This document shows, one piece after another, positions 1 through 5,819 of a stretch of DNA of 5,819 bases. A program made the position numbers and the translations under genes. Under the pieces are notes generated by a model that made no database searches, was not told the DNA's origin, and worked only from the letters and a program-made list of their open reading frames with translations. Each line of letters starts with the position of its first letter. The first letter of the stretch is position 1. The DNA is taken from contig JAUWAH010000177.1 in assembly GCA_030602145.1 (NCBI GenBank), positions 1 to 5,819 of the forward strand. Direction: 5' to 3'. Source of the stretch: Desulfobulbus sp. (GTDB taxonomy: Bacteria > Desulfobacterota > Desulfobulbia > Desulfobulbales > Desulfobulbaceae).

Positions 1-75
1 AGGCGCGTAGCTCAGTGGGAGAGCGCTACCTTGACGTGGTAGATGTCGTCGGTTCGACCCCGTCCGCGCCTACCA
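1..75 (+). tRNA. tRNA-Val, anticodon GAC
   Basis: A complete cloverleaf can be folded by eye. The acceptor stem is AGGCGCG (1-7) with CGCGCCT (65-71), 7 perfect pairs. The D-arm is GCTC/GAGC (10-13/21-24) with a short 7-base loop. The anticodon stem is CTACC/GGTAG (26-30/38-42) around loop TTGACGT, so the anticodon is GAC (33-35), reading GUC and GUU valine codons. The variable loop has 5 bases. The T-arm is 48-52/60-64 with loop TTCGACC, and the A discriminator and CCA (72-75) are encoded. The T-stem contains one T-T mismatch (49 with 63). The gene starts at the first base of the window, so its promoter lies outside. It is followed by a hairpin and then thrS on the same strand, so co-transcription with thrS is possible. 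Confidence 0.96.
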
Positions 76-83
76 ATTTTCCC

Positions 84-132
84 AAAGGCTAGGATGCAGA
101 AGACCCCTTCTGCTCATTAGCCTTTCCTTTTT
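84..132 (+). terminator. Two-part hairpin plus T-run between tRNA-Val and thrS (terminator or attenuator)
   Basis: The outer stem AAAGGCTA (84-91) pairs perfectly with TAGCCTTT (118-125). The inner stem GCAGAAG (96-102) pairs perfectly with CTTCTGC (107-113) around loop ACCC. The two stems are separated by a 4x4 internal loop. The outer stem is followed by CC and then five T (128-132), as in an intrinsic terminator. It probably ends the tRNA transcript. I see no convincing promoter between it and thrS, so some readthrough (attenuation) is an alternative reading. The T-run abuts the thrS Shine-Dalgarno AAGGG (133-137). Confidence 0.6.
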
Positions 133-141
133 AAGGGCACG

Positions 142-2067
142 ATGACGGCAAGAACAGTTTCCTTACAAGGTGGTGAAAGTAAGTCGTTTCCGAGCGGTAC
201 TTCCGTGGCGGAAACACTCAAGGAACTGGTTTCCGGTAAACAGCGACGGCAAATCGTCGCCGTCAAGTCCAACGGTGTCCTGCTGGACCTGTCGACGCCT
301 GTTGATGCCGATCTGGTGCTGGAGCCGGTCACTGTTCACTCCGAGGAAGGGCTGGACATTCTGCGCCATTCCACCGCCCACATCATGGCCCTGGCCGTCA
401 AGGAGTTGTACGGCGACCGGGTCAAGGTGGCCATCGGTCCCGCCATCGAGGAGGGTTTTTACTACGATTTCGACCGGGACAAACCCTTCTCTCCTGAAGA
501 GTTCGAGCAGATCGAGCGCAAGATGGCCGAACTGGCCGAGGCCCGCCTCCCCTTTGTCCGGCAGGAAATGACCAAGGCGGAAGCGATCAACTTCTTTAAA
601 CAGTTGAACGAACCCTACAAGGTCGAGTTGTTGGCCGAAATGGAGGCGGACACGGTCAGCCTGTACACCCACGGCCAGTTCGTCGACCTCTGCCGCGGTC
701 CCCATGTGCCGGACTCCTCCTGGATCAAGGTCTTCAAGCTGCTCCGGGTAGCCGGTTCGTACTGGCGGGGCGATGAAAAACGGCAGATGCTCACCCGTAT
801 CTACGGCACGGCCTTTGCCGACAAGAAAGAGCTGCAGCAGTATCTCGACCGCCTGGAAGAAGCCCGCAAGCGCGACCATCGCCGTCTGGGCAAGCAACTG
901 GGCCTGTTCACCATCCAGGACCAGATCGGTCCGGGCCTCATCCTCTGGCAGCCGCGCGGTGCCCTGCTCCGCCGCCTGATCGAGGATTACTGGAAGGATC
1001 AGCACTATCGTAACGGCTATCAACTGCTCTACACCCCGCATATCGCCCGCCAGGATCTGTGGAAGACCTCCGGTCACCTCGATTTCTACAGCGAAAACAT
1101 GTACGCTGCCATGGAGATCGACGAGGTGCAGTATCAATTGAAGCCCATGAACTGCCCGTTCCATATCGGGGTCTACAACGCCGAACCGCACAGCTACCGG
1201 GAATTTCCCATACGCTGGTGCGAACTGGGTACGGTCTACCGTTACGAGCGGACCGGGGCGCTGCACGGTCTGATGCGGGTCCGTGGGTTTACCCAAGACG
1301 ACGCCCATATCTTCTGCCGGCCCGATCAGTTGGAAGAGGAGATATTCAACATCATCGATCTGAACCTGCACATCCTCAAGACCTTCGGTTTCGATCAGTA
1401 TGATGTCTATCTCTCCACGCGTCCTGAAAAATATGTCGGTTCCGACGACCATTGGGAGTTGTCGACCCTGGCCCTGAAGCAGGCCTTGGAGAAAAAAGGG
1501 CTTGCCTATGCGATCGATCCCGGCGAAGGTGTCTTTTACGGTCCGAAAATCGACATCAAGATCAAGGACCAACTGGGCCGTTCCTGGCAATGCTCTACCA
1601 TCCAGGTCGACTTCAATCTGCCGGAACGGTTCAAGATGGCCTATACCGGCGATGACGGCAACGACCACCAGCCGATCATGATCCATCGCGCCCTGATGGG
1701 CTCCCTGGAACGGTTCATCGGTGTGCTCATCGAGCACTACGCTGGCGCCTTCCCCCTGTGGCTGGCGCCCGAACAGGTTCGGCTCATGAACATCACCGAC
1801 GACCAGGCCGCCTACTGCGACCAAGTTTACACCCTCCTGCGCGGCCGCGGTATCCGTATTGAAAAGGATGTCCGCAACGAGAAGCTGAATTACAAGATCC
1901 GCGAGGCTCAATTGATGAAGGTGCCGTACATGCTCATCGTCGGCGAGCGCGAGAAGGAGGAAGGCACCGTCACTGTGCGAATGCGCGATGGCAAGAACCT
2001 ACCGGCCATGACTCCCGAAGCTTTCGTCGATCTCGTTATCGACGAATGTGCCCGCTGCATGGCCTGA
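142..2067 (+). CDS. thrS: Threonine--tRNA ligase (ThrRS)
   Basis: This class II synthetase activates threonine with ATP and loads it onto tRNA-Thr in the cytoplasm. At 641 aa it has the usual length. The order is an N-terminal TGS domain (about 1-63), the editing domain (about 70-225), the catalytic core (about 245-540) and the anticodon-binding domain (about 545-641). The editing site that removes mischarged serine is intact: HSTAH (H76, H80), plus C184 and H188 in LCRGPH. The catalytic zinc ligands are visible as C338 (PMNCPFH), H389 (DDAHIF) and H515 (IMIHRALMGS). Motif 2 is RYERTGALHGLMRVRGFTQ (367-385), and motif 3 lies around GSLERFIGVL (520-529). The ATG at 142 gives a normal TGS start and follows AAGGG (133-137) with a short 4-base spacer. 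It is the first gene of the translation cluster; infC follows after 27 bases in the same frame. Confidence 0.98.
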   Translation: MTARTVSLQGGESKSFPSGTSVAETLKELVSGKQRRQIVAVKSNGVLLDLSTPVDADLVLEPVTVHSEEGLDILRHSTAHIMALAVKELYGDRVKVAIGPAIEEGFYYDFDRDKPFSPEEFEQIERKMAELAEARLPFVRQEMTKAEAINFFKQLNEPYKVELLAEMEADTVSLYTHGQFVDLCRGPHVPDSSWIKVFKLLRVAGSYWRGDEKRQMLTRIYGTAFADKKELQQYLDRLEEARKRDHRRLGKQLGLFTIQDQIGPGLILWQPRGALLRRLIEDYWKDQHYRNGYQLLYTPHIARQDLWKTSGHLDFYSENMYAAMEIDEVQYQLKPMNCPFHIGVYNAEPHSYREFPIRWCELGTVYRYERTGALHGLMRVRGFTQDDAHIFCRPDQLEEEIFNIIDLNLHILKTFGFDQYDVYLSTRPEKYVGSDDHWELSTLALKQALEKKGLAYAIDPGEGVFYGPKIDIKIKDQLGRSWQCSTIQVDFNLPERFKMAYTGDDGNDHQPIMIHRALMGSLERFIGVLIEHYAGAFPLWLAPEQVRLMNITDDQAAYCDQVYTLLRGRGIRIEKDVRNEKLNYKIREAQLMKVPYMLIVGEREKEEGTVTVRMRDGKNLPAMTPEAFVDLVIDECARCMA

Positions 2068-2081
2068 TCCGTAACGACAAC

Positions 2082-2097
2082 AGGAGGAACGAACATT
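2082..2097 (+). promoter_or_regulatory. infC ribosome binding site with AUU start codon
   Basis: A perfect AGGAGG (2082-2087) lies 7 bases before ATT (2095-2097). ATT is in frame with the IF3 coding sequence, and there is no ATG, GTG or TTG in this frame between the thrS stop (2065-2067) and GTG 2179. A start at that GTG would delete the first 28 residues, including KIKINEDI, the conserved beginning of the IF3 N-domain. The AUU start of infC is well known in E. coli and other bacteria. There IF3 discriminates against it and so represses its own synthesis, and the same control is inferred here. Confidence 0.9.
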
Positions 2098-2646
2098 AAG
2101 AAACGAGGCAGCAGCAGGAAACCTTCCACTCAGCAGGAACTGAAGATCAAAATCAACGAGGATATCGATTACCGCGAGGTGCGGCTCATCGATTCCGACG
2201 GAAGCCAGCGCGGCGTCGTCAGCGCCAGAGCGGCTCTGGAAATCGCCCAGGAACAGGGACTCGATCTGGTCGAAGTTTCCGACAAGGCCGATCCGCCGGT
2301 CTGCCGGATCATGAACTTCGATAAATTCCGTTATGAGCTGAAGAAAAAACAGCAGGAAGCCAAGAAGAAACAGACCGTCATCGAAACCAGGGAGATCAAG
2401 TTCCGGCCCAAGACCGAGGAGCACGATCTCGCCTTCAAGATACGAAAGATTAAGGAATTCCTGGCAGAGAAAAACAAGGTCAAGGTAACCATGCGATTTC
2501 GCGGCCGCGAAATCATCTACGCGCAGACCATTGGACTTGACGCCTTGACCAAAATCGCCGACACACTGCGTGAAGACTGCGTGATTATCCAGGAACCCAA
2601 GATGGAAGGTCGACAGCTCGTTATGTTTGTCGGTCCGAAAGCCTGA
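2095..2646 (+). CDS. infC: Translation initiation factor IF-3, AUU start
   Basis: IF3 binds the 30S subunit, prevents premature 50S joining, and rejects initiation complexes with a wrong start codon or tRNA. From the ATT start the protein is 183 aa, the normal family length. It has a basic N-terminal tail (MKKRGSSRKP), the N-domain from about residue 17 (KIKINEDI) through DLVEVSDKADPPVCRIMNF (57-75), a lysine-rich helical linker (about 83-93), and the C-domain (about 98-183). The C-domain includes EIKFRP, VTMRFRGRE and the terminal GRQLVMFVGPKA. The gene lies 27 bases after thrS and 75 bases before rpmI, as in the classical cluster. Starting at GTG 2179 would give only 155 aa and break the N-domain, and that GTG lacks the AGGAGG. 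Autoregulation through the AUU codon is likely from family knowledge. Confidence 0.96.
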   Translation: MKKRGSSRKPSTQQELKIKINEDIDYREVRLIDSDGSQRGVVSARAALEIAQEQGLDLVEVSDKADPPVCRIMNFDKFRYELKKKQQEAKKKQTVIETREIKFRPKTEEHDLAFKIRKIKEFLAEKNKVKVTMRFRGREIIYAQTIGLDALTKIADTLREDCVIIQEPKMEGRQLVMFVGPKA

Positions 2647-2677
2647 GCAAACCGTACCATCTCTATTACCAATCACC

Positions 2678-2704
2678 CATACCGGCCGCTGTCTGGCCGG
2701 TGTG
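2678..2704 (+). promoter_or_regulatory. 10-bp hairpin in the rpmI leader, candidate L20-type translational operator
   Basis: CATACCGGCC (2678-2687) pairs with GGCCGGTGTG (2695-2704) with one G-T wobble, around the 7-base loop GCTGTCT. It ends 4 bases before the rpmI Shine-Dalgarno AAGGAG (2709-2714). No T-run follows, so it is not an intrinsic terminator. In E. coli, ribosomal protein L20 binds a structured operator in this infC-rpmI gap and represses rpmI and rplT translation. Position and structure suggest a similar role here, but this is inference; I could not match the E. coli L20 recognition sequence. Confidence 0.5.
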
Positions 2705-2721
2705 ATGCAAGGAGCCCAACC

Positions 2722-2919
2722 ATGCCGAAAATGAAAACCAACAGAGGGGCAGCCAAACGGTTTAAAGCAACCGGCGGCGGTCGGATTCGCCGCGCCAAGG
2801 CGTACTCCTCGCACATACTGACCAAGAAGTCCACCAAACGGAAACGGAACCTGCGTAAGACGACCTTGATCGCTGAAGTCGATCAGCGTGCCGTCCGCCG
2901 TATGCTGCCCTACATGTGA
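2722..2919 (+). CDS. rpmI: 50S ribosomal protein bL35
   Basis: bL35 is a small basic structural protein of the large ribosomal subunit. At 65 aa it has the usual length, and the sequence is typical: [20 protein letters not shown] at the start, a Lys/Arg-rich centre ([16 protein letters not shown], 31-46) and the RRMLPYM end. The ATG follows AAGGAG (2709-2714) with a 7-base spacer. It lies directly upstream of rplT, its standard partner. A hairpin in its leader may place rpmI, and rplT through coupling, under translational control. Confidence 0.98.
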   Translation: MPKMKTNRGAAKRFKATGGGRIRRAKAYSSHILTKKSTKRKRNLRKTTLIAEVDQRAVRRMLPYM

Positions 2920-2981
2920 CAGACGGCAACCATCTGCCCCTGCAAGGTTGATCAGAACCAACAGTTTGAACGGAGAGAACA

Positions 2982-3335
2982 ATGCCTCGTGTAACCCGCG
3001 GCTTCAAAGCGCGCCGCAGAAGAAATAAAGTATTGAGTCTGGCCAAAGGCTTTCGTGGCGGCAAGCACCGCCTGTTCAGATCCGCCGCGGAAGCAGTGGA
3101 TCGCGCCCTCTGCTACGCTTACCGGGATCGTCGCGTCAAAAAACGTGAATTCAGACAGCTGTGGATCGCCCGTATCAACGCGGCTGCCAAGATGAACGGG
3201 ACCAACTACAGCCGGTTGATTAGTGGCTTGGCCAAAAATTCGATCGAATTGGACCGCAAGGTGCTTTCCAACCTCGCCATCGTTGATCCGAGCGCCTTCA
3301 CCGCCGTGGTCAGGGCAACCGGCCAGGCCAACTGA
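2982..3335 (+). CDS. rplT: 50S ribosomal protein bL20
   Basis: bL20 binds 23S rRNA and is needed early in large-subunit assembly. In several bacteria it also represses its own operon at the mRNA level. At 117 aa it matches the family. Recognisable parts are the basic N-terminal extension ([18 protein letters not shown]), [13 protein letters not shown] (21-33), the highly conserved [19 protein letters not shown] (50-68) and the globular C-domain with [19 protein letters not shown] (75-93). The ATG follows GGAGAG (2972-2977). The 62-base gap after rpmI shows only weak potential hairpins. pheS begins 9 bases after the stop in the same frame. Confidence 0.98.
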   Translation: MPRVTRGFKARRRRNKVLSLAKGFRGGKHRLFRSAAEAVDRALCYAYRDRRVKKREFRQLWIARINAAAKMNGTNYSRLISGLAKNSIELDRKVLSNLAIVDPSAFTAVVRATGQAN

Positions 3336-3344
3336 TCCGCCGTC

Positions 3345-4355
3345 ATGGAACAGGAGCTGCTCAGGCTCAAGCAGGAGGCCGAGGAGACGCTGGCCCAGGT
3401 GGCCGGCTCCGATCAGCTTGAGGCCTTTCGGGTCAAATATCTCGGCCGCAAAGGCGGGCTGCTGACCGGTGTACTCCGGCAACTGGGTAAGGTGCCGGCA
3501 GAGGAACGGCCGCGTCTCGGGCAACTGGCCAACGATGTCAAACAGGGTATCGAAGCCCTGTTTGAGGAGAAAAAGGATCTGTTCGCCGCCCGGAGCGCCA
3601 CCGGGATGGAAGGATTCGATTACAGTCTGCCGGGCCGGTATCTCCCCTTTGGCAAACTGCATCCGGTCACCCAGGTGATGGAGGAAATCTGCTCCATATT
3701 TGAAGGGCTTGGCTTTGCGGTCGCCGAAGGTCCCGATGTCGAGACCGACTACTACAACTTCGAAGCCCTCAACATCCCCAAGCATCATCCGGCCCGTGAC
3801 ATGCACGATACCTTCTATGTCACGGAATCGATCCTGCTGCGGACCCACACCTCGCCCATGCAGGCGAGAATCATGGAACGACAGGACCCGCCCCTGCGCT
3901 ACATCGCTCCCGGCAAAGTCTATCGCTGCGATTCCGACATCACCCATACCCCCATGTTTCATCAAGTGGAGGGCTTTCTTGTCGACCGGCAGGTCTCCTT
4001 TGCCGACCTCAAGGGGGTGCTGACCAGTTTCACCCACAAGATGTTCGAACGGGAACTGGCGCTGCGTTTCCGACCGAGCTTCTTTCCCTTCACCGAACCC
4101 AGCGCCGAAGTCGACATTGCCTGCGTCATCTGCGGCGGCGGCGGCTGCCGGGTCTGCAAACGTACCGGTTGGCTGGAGATCCTCGGCTCGGGGCTGATTG
4201 ATCCCGAAGTGCTGAAGATGGTCGGGTACGATCCCGACATCTATTCCGGATTCGCCTTTGGCCTGGGCGTGGAACGCATTGCCATGCTGAAGTACGGCAT
4301 TGACGATATCCGACTGTATTACGAAAACGATCTCCGCTTTCTCTCTCAGTTCTAG
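3345..4355 (+). CDS. pheS: Phenylalanine--tRNA ligase alpha subunit
   Basis: This is the catalytic subunit of the (alpha-beta)2 PheRS, a class II synthetase that charges tRNA-Phe. At 336 aa it is full length. An N-terminal coiled-coil tRNA-binding region (about 1-85) precedes the catalytic core. The core shows [19 protein letters not shown] (106-124, motif 1), [10 protein letters not shown] (164-173), [19 protein letters not shown] (192-210, motif 2 region), [12 protein letters not shown] (246-257) and [11 protein letters not shown] (305-315, motif 3). The Ala in GFAFG (A304) appears equivalent to the E. coli residue that limits the Phe pocket. Four cysteines (C260, C263, C268, C271; CxxCx4CxxC) form a possible zinc knuckle; similar cysteines occur in many bacterial PheS but not in E. 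coli. The ATG at 3345 is the first possible start after the rplT stop. It has no clear Shine-Dalgarno, which suggests translational coupling to rplT. A terminator follows before pheT. Confidence 0.98.
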   Translation: MEQELLRLKQEAEETLAQVAGSDQLEAFRVKYLGRKGGLLTGVLRQLGKVPAEERPRLGQLANDVKQGIEALFEEKKDLFAARSATGMEGFDYSLPGRYLPFGKLHPVTQVMEEICSIFEGLGFAVAEGPDVETDYYNFEALNIPKHHPARDMHDTFYVTESILLRTHTSPMQARIMERQDPPLRYIAPGKVYRCDSDITHTPMFHQVEGFLVDRQVSFADLKGVLTSFTHKMFERELALRFRPSFFPFTEPSAEVDIACVICGGGGCRVCKRTGWLEILGSGLIDPEVLKMVGYDPDIYSGFAFGLGVERIAMLKYGIDDIRLYYENDLRFLSQF

Positions 4356-4400
4356 TCCACCAGCGCATCCTCTCCAAATGTGAACGGATCCGGCAGATGG

Positions 4401-4454
4401 ATGCGGGGAAGAAAGCGGCGCCGACTGAACCAGGAACGGTTTCTCGCCGAGTGA
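4401..4454 (+). other. Possible short leader ORF running into the pheS-pheT terminator (weak)
   Basis: ATG at 4401 opens a 17-codon frame encoding the very basic peptide MRGRKRRRLNQERFLAE. Its TGA (4452-4454) overlaps the first base of the 3' terminator arm. A ribosome here would cover the 5' terminator arm (4432-4440) and could prevent hairpin formation. Against this, there is no good Shine-Dalgarno, only one Phe codon (no phenylalanine run as in known Phe leader peptides), and short ORFs are common by chance in GC-rich DNA. I treat it as a hypothesis, not a gene. Confidence 0.12.
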
Positions 4455-4469
4455 CCGTTCCTCTTTTTT
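4432..4469 (+). terminator. Intrinsic terminator between pheS and pheT
   Basis: AGGAACGGT (4432-4440) pairs perfectly over 9 bp with ACCGTTCCT (4454-4462). The 13-base loop can itself form a small CTC/GAG stem (4443-4445/4449-4451). One C and then six T (4464-4469) follow directly. This is a textbook Rho-independent terminator on the + strand. It is unexpected between genes for the two subunits of one enzyme. It may act as a partial terminator or attenuator, or pheT may have its own promoter in 4470-4574, although I see no convincing -35/-10 pair there. Confidence 0.85.
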
Positions 4470-4471
4470 AT

Positions 4472-4536
4472 CCGGCGGGCGCGCCGGCGAAGAGCGGCGT
4501 AGCACCGGACGCCGGCCATATGCCGCCGCCCGGCGG
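4472..4536 (+). repeat. Cluster of GC-rich palindromes upstream of pheT
   Basis: Several short inverted repeats lie close together. CCGGCG/CGCCGG (4472-4477/4482-4487) has a GGCG loop. CCGCC/GGCGG (4523-4527/4532-4536) has a 4-base loop. GCCGGCG (4483-4489) can alternatively pair with CGCCGGC (4510-4516), which excludes the first hairpin. The cluster occupies most of the stretch between the terminator and the pheT Shine-Dalgarno (AGGG, 4563-4566). It could be pheT leader RNA structure or a dispersed palindromic element; one copy cannot decide this. No protein gene is supported here. Confidence 0.45.
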
Positions 4537-4574
4537 ATACCACACCGCAGTTCCAATGTTGCAGGGATGAATCC

Positions 4575-5819
4575 ATGAAATTCACGCTGAGCTGGCTCAA
4601 CCAATTCATCGCCACCGACGGCCTGACCGCGACCGATATCGCCGACAACCTCACCATGCTGGGCCTTGAGGTGGACAGTGTTACCGAATTGTCCGTCGGC
4701 CTGGAGGCGATCACCACCGCCAGGGTCGTTACGGTCGACAAGCATCCCGATGCCGACAAGCTCACCGTCTGCTCGGTCGATACGGGCAGCGAAACCATCC
4801 AGGTTGTCTGCGGAGCCCCCAATGTCCGTCCCGGCATGATCACCGCCATCGCCAAACCCGGCGTCAGACTGCCCGACGGCACCAAGATCAAGAAGGCAAA
4901 GGTGCGCGGGGTGGCCTCTGCCGGCATGCTCTGCTCGGCACGGGAATTGGGGTTGAGCAGTGACCATCAGGGCTTGATGGAGCTTGACGGCGCCCTCTCC
5001 GCCGGAGTTCCCCTGGTAGACGCCCTGGGACTGCGCGACACGGTCATCGAGGTCGACCTGACACCTAACCGCCCCGACTGCGCCAGCGTACGCGGTATTG
5101 CCCGTGAGGTCGGCAGCTTTGCCAAGGGGGTCCTCAGTCCGCTGGTTCCCTCGGTGACACCTTTGACCGGGAACGGAATCGGGTACCGGGTGGTCATCGA
5201 GGAGCCCGAACTGTGCCCCCGCTACACAGCGCGCCGACTGACCAATGTCACCGTCGGCCCCTCGCCTCTATGGATGCAGCAACGGTTGAGCGCCGTCGGC
5301 ATGCGGCCGATCAACAACATCGTCGACATCACCAACTACGTCATGCTCGAATCCGGGCAACCGATGCATGCCTTTGATTTCACCACCCTCAAGGGAGGAG
5401 CAATCATTGTTCGCCGTCCAACAAACGCGGAAACCGACCTGACCACCCTTGACGGCAGCCAGCGGCAGCTTGATCCTGAGATGCTGCTTATCTGCGATGG
5501 CGAGCGGCCGGTGGCCGTAGCCGGAGTCATGGGGGGACTGGATACCGAGATCACCGGTTCGACCACCACCATCCTGCTCGAATCGGCCTGCTTCAATCCG
5601 GTTTCCATCCGTCGCACTGCCCAGAAACTTGGCATTCCCTCCGAGTCCTCCTACCGGTTCGAACGCGGTGTCGATCCCAACCTGGCCGACAGCGCCCTGG
5701 AGCGAGCTGTCAATCTGATCATCGAATTGGCCGGCGGCCAGGCCGACCCCGATGGCATCGCTGTCTACCCGGGCCAAAAACCGCCCCTGCGCCTGAGATT
5801 GCGCACCGCGCGGGTGTGC
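4575..5819 (+). CDS. pheT: Phenylalanine--tRNA ligase beta subunit (3' end outside window)
   Basis: This is the beta subunit of PheRS, which binds tRNA-Phe and hydrolyses mischarged Tyr-tRNA-Phe. The frame is open from ATG 4575 to the last base: 415 codons of an expected total near 800, cut by the window edge and not broken. The start MKFTLSWLNQFI is typical. The EMAP/OB-type tRNA-binding domain (about 40-150) shows HPDADKLTVC (57-66) and GMLCSARELGLSSDH (117-131). The B3/B4 editing region (about 210-390) shows GMRPINNIVDITNYVMLESG (242-261), MHAFD (264-268) and LLESACF (334-340). H265 and E336 probably correspond to the E. coli editing-site His and Glu. RFERGVDP (361-368) follows. The start is supported by AGGG (4563-4566) 8 bases upstream. 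It is separated from pheS by 219 bases and a terminator. Confidence 0.97.
   Translation, partial: MKFTLSWLNQFIATDGLTATDIADNLTMLGLEVDSVTELSVGLEAITTARVVTVDKHPDADKLTVCSVDTGSETIQVVCGAPNVRPGMITAIAKPGVRLPDGTKIKKAKVRGVASAGMLCSARELGLSSDHQGLMELDGALSAGVPLVDALGLRDTVIEVDLTPNRPDCASVRGIAREVGSFAKGVLSPLVPSVTPLTGNGIGYRVVIEEPELCPRYTARRLTNVTVGPSPLWMQQRLSAVGMRPINNIVDITNYVMLESGQPMHAFDFTTLKGGAIIVRRPTNAETDLTTLDGSQRQLDPEMLLICDGERPVAVAGVMGGLDTEITGSTTTILLESACFNPVSIRRTAQKLGIPSESSYRFERGVDPNLADSALERAVNLIIELAGGQADPDGIAVYPGQKPPLRLRLRTARVC

Noticed and set aside
76..141. T-box or Thr-codon leader peptide controlling thrS.
   Set aside because: The 66-base spacer is too short for a T-box, has no T-box-like conserved sequence, and holds no ORF with Thr codons.
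163..1911. 582-codon open frame on the minus strand opposite thrS.
   Set aside because: It lies wholly antisense to an unmistakable thrS. In GC-rich DNA with strong third-position bias, stops are rare in antisense frames. The translation shows no recognisable domain.
2946..2962. Possible small hairpin before rplT (GGTT/AACC or GTTG/CAAC).
   Set aside because: Only 4 bp in either fold, with weak pairs; not distinguishable from chance.
4378..4383. ATGTGA start-stop pair shortly after pheS.
   Set aside because: No Shine-Dalgarno precedes it, and a six-base match is expected by chance.
4352..4927. 191-codon minus-strand frame over the pheS-pheT gap, as a possible hidden gene.
   Set aside because: Most of it is antisense to pheT. 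The part over the gap encodes low-complexity Arg-rich sequence, and there is no convincing ribosome site.
2952..4967. 671-codon minus-strand open frame spanning rplT, pheS, the gap and the start of pheT.
   Set aside because: It runs antisense across three well-supported genes and an intergenic terminator. Its composition is that of a codon-bias shadow, with no family motif.

Overview
This window carries a conserved bacterial translation locus: tRNA-Val(GAC), then thrS, infC, rpmI, rplT, pheS and the first half of pheT, all on the + strand. The gene order matches the classical thrS-infC-rpmI-rplT-pheS-pheT cluster of many Gram-negative bacteria. The DNA is GC-rich, with strong G/C preference at third codon positions. 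The protein sequences and the tRNA-Val-thrS arrangement would suit a GC-rich Desulfobacterota (deltaproteobacterial) genome, but that placement is an impression, not a demonstrated result.

Layout. Bases 1-75 are a complete tRNA-Val with encoded CCA. Bases 76-141 hold a two-part hairpin with a T-run that ends right at the thrS Shine-Dalgarno. thrS (142-2067) is a full-length threonyl-tRNA synthetase. infC (2095-2646) begins at a non-canonical ATT codon behind a perfect AGGAGG; a search limited to ATG/GTG/TTG starts loses its first 28 codons. A 75-base gap with a strong 10-bp hairpin leads to rpmI (2722-2919, bL35), followed after 62 bases by rplT (2982-3335, bL20). pheS (3345-4355) starts only 9 bases after rplT. 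A 219-base gap follows. It contains a textbook intrinsic terminator (4432-4469) and a cluster of GC-rich palindromes. pheT starts at 4575 and runs off the window at residue 415, roughly half its usual length.

How the genes work together. ThrS and PheST charge tRNAs, IF3 controls start-codon fidelity and subunit joining at initiation, and bL35 and bL20 belong to the large ribosomal subunit. Known control logic for this gene cluster fits signals seen here. IF3 can repress its own AUU-started message. The rpmI leader hairpin is in the place where L20 acts as a translational repressor in E. coli. The two PheRS subunits are needed in equal amounts, yet a terminator lies between them. That gap, and the hairpins before thrS and rpmI, are the parts most worth following up. 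I found no mobile element, CRISPR, defence system or novel gene system.
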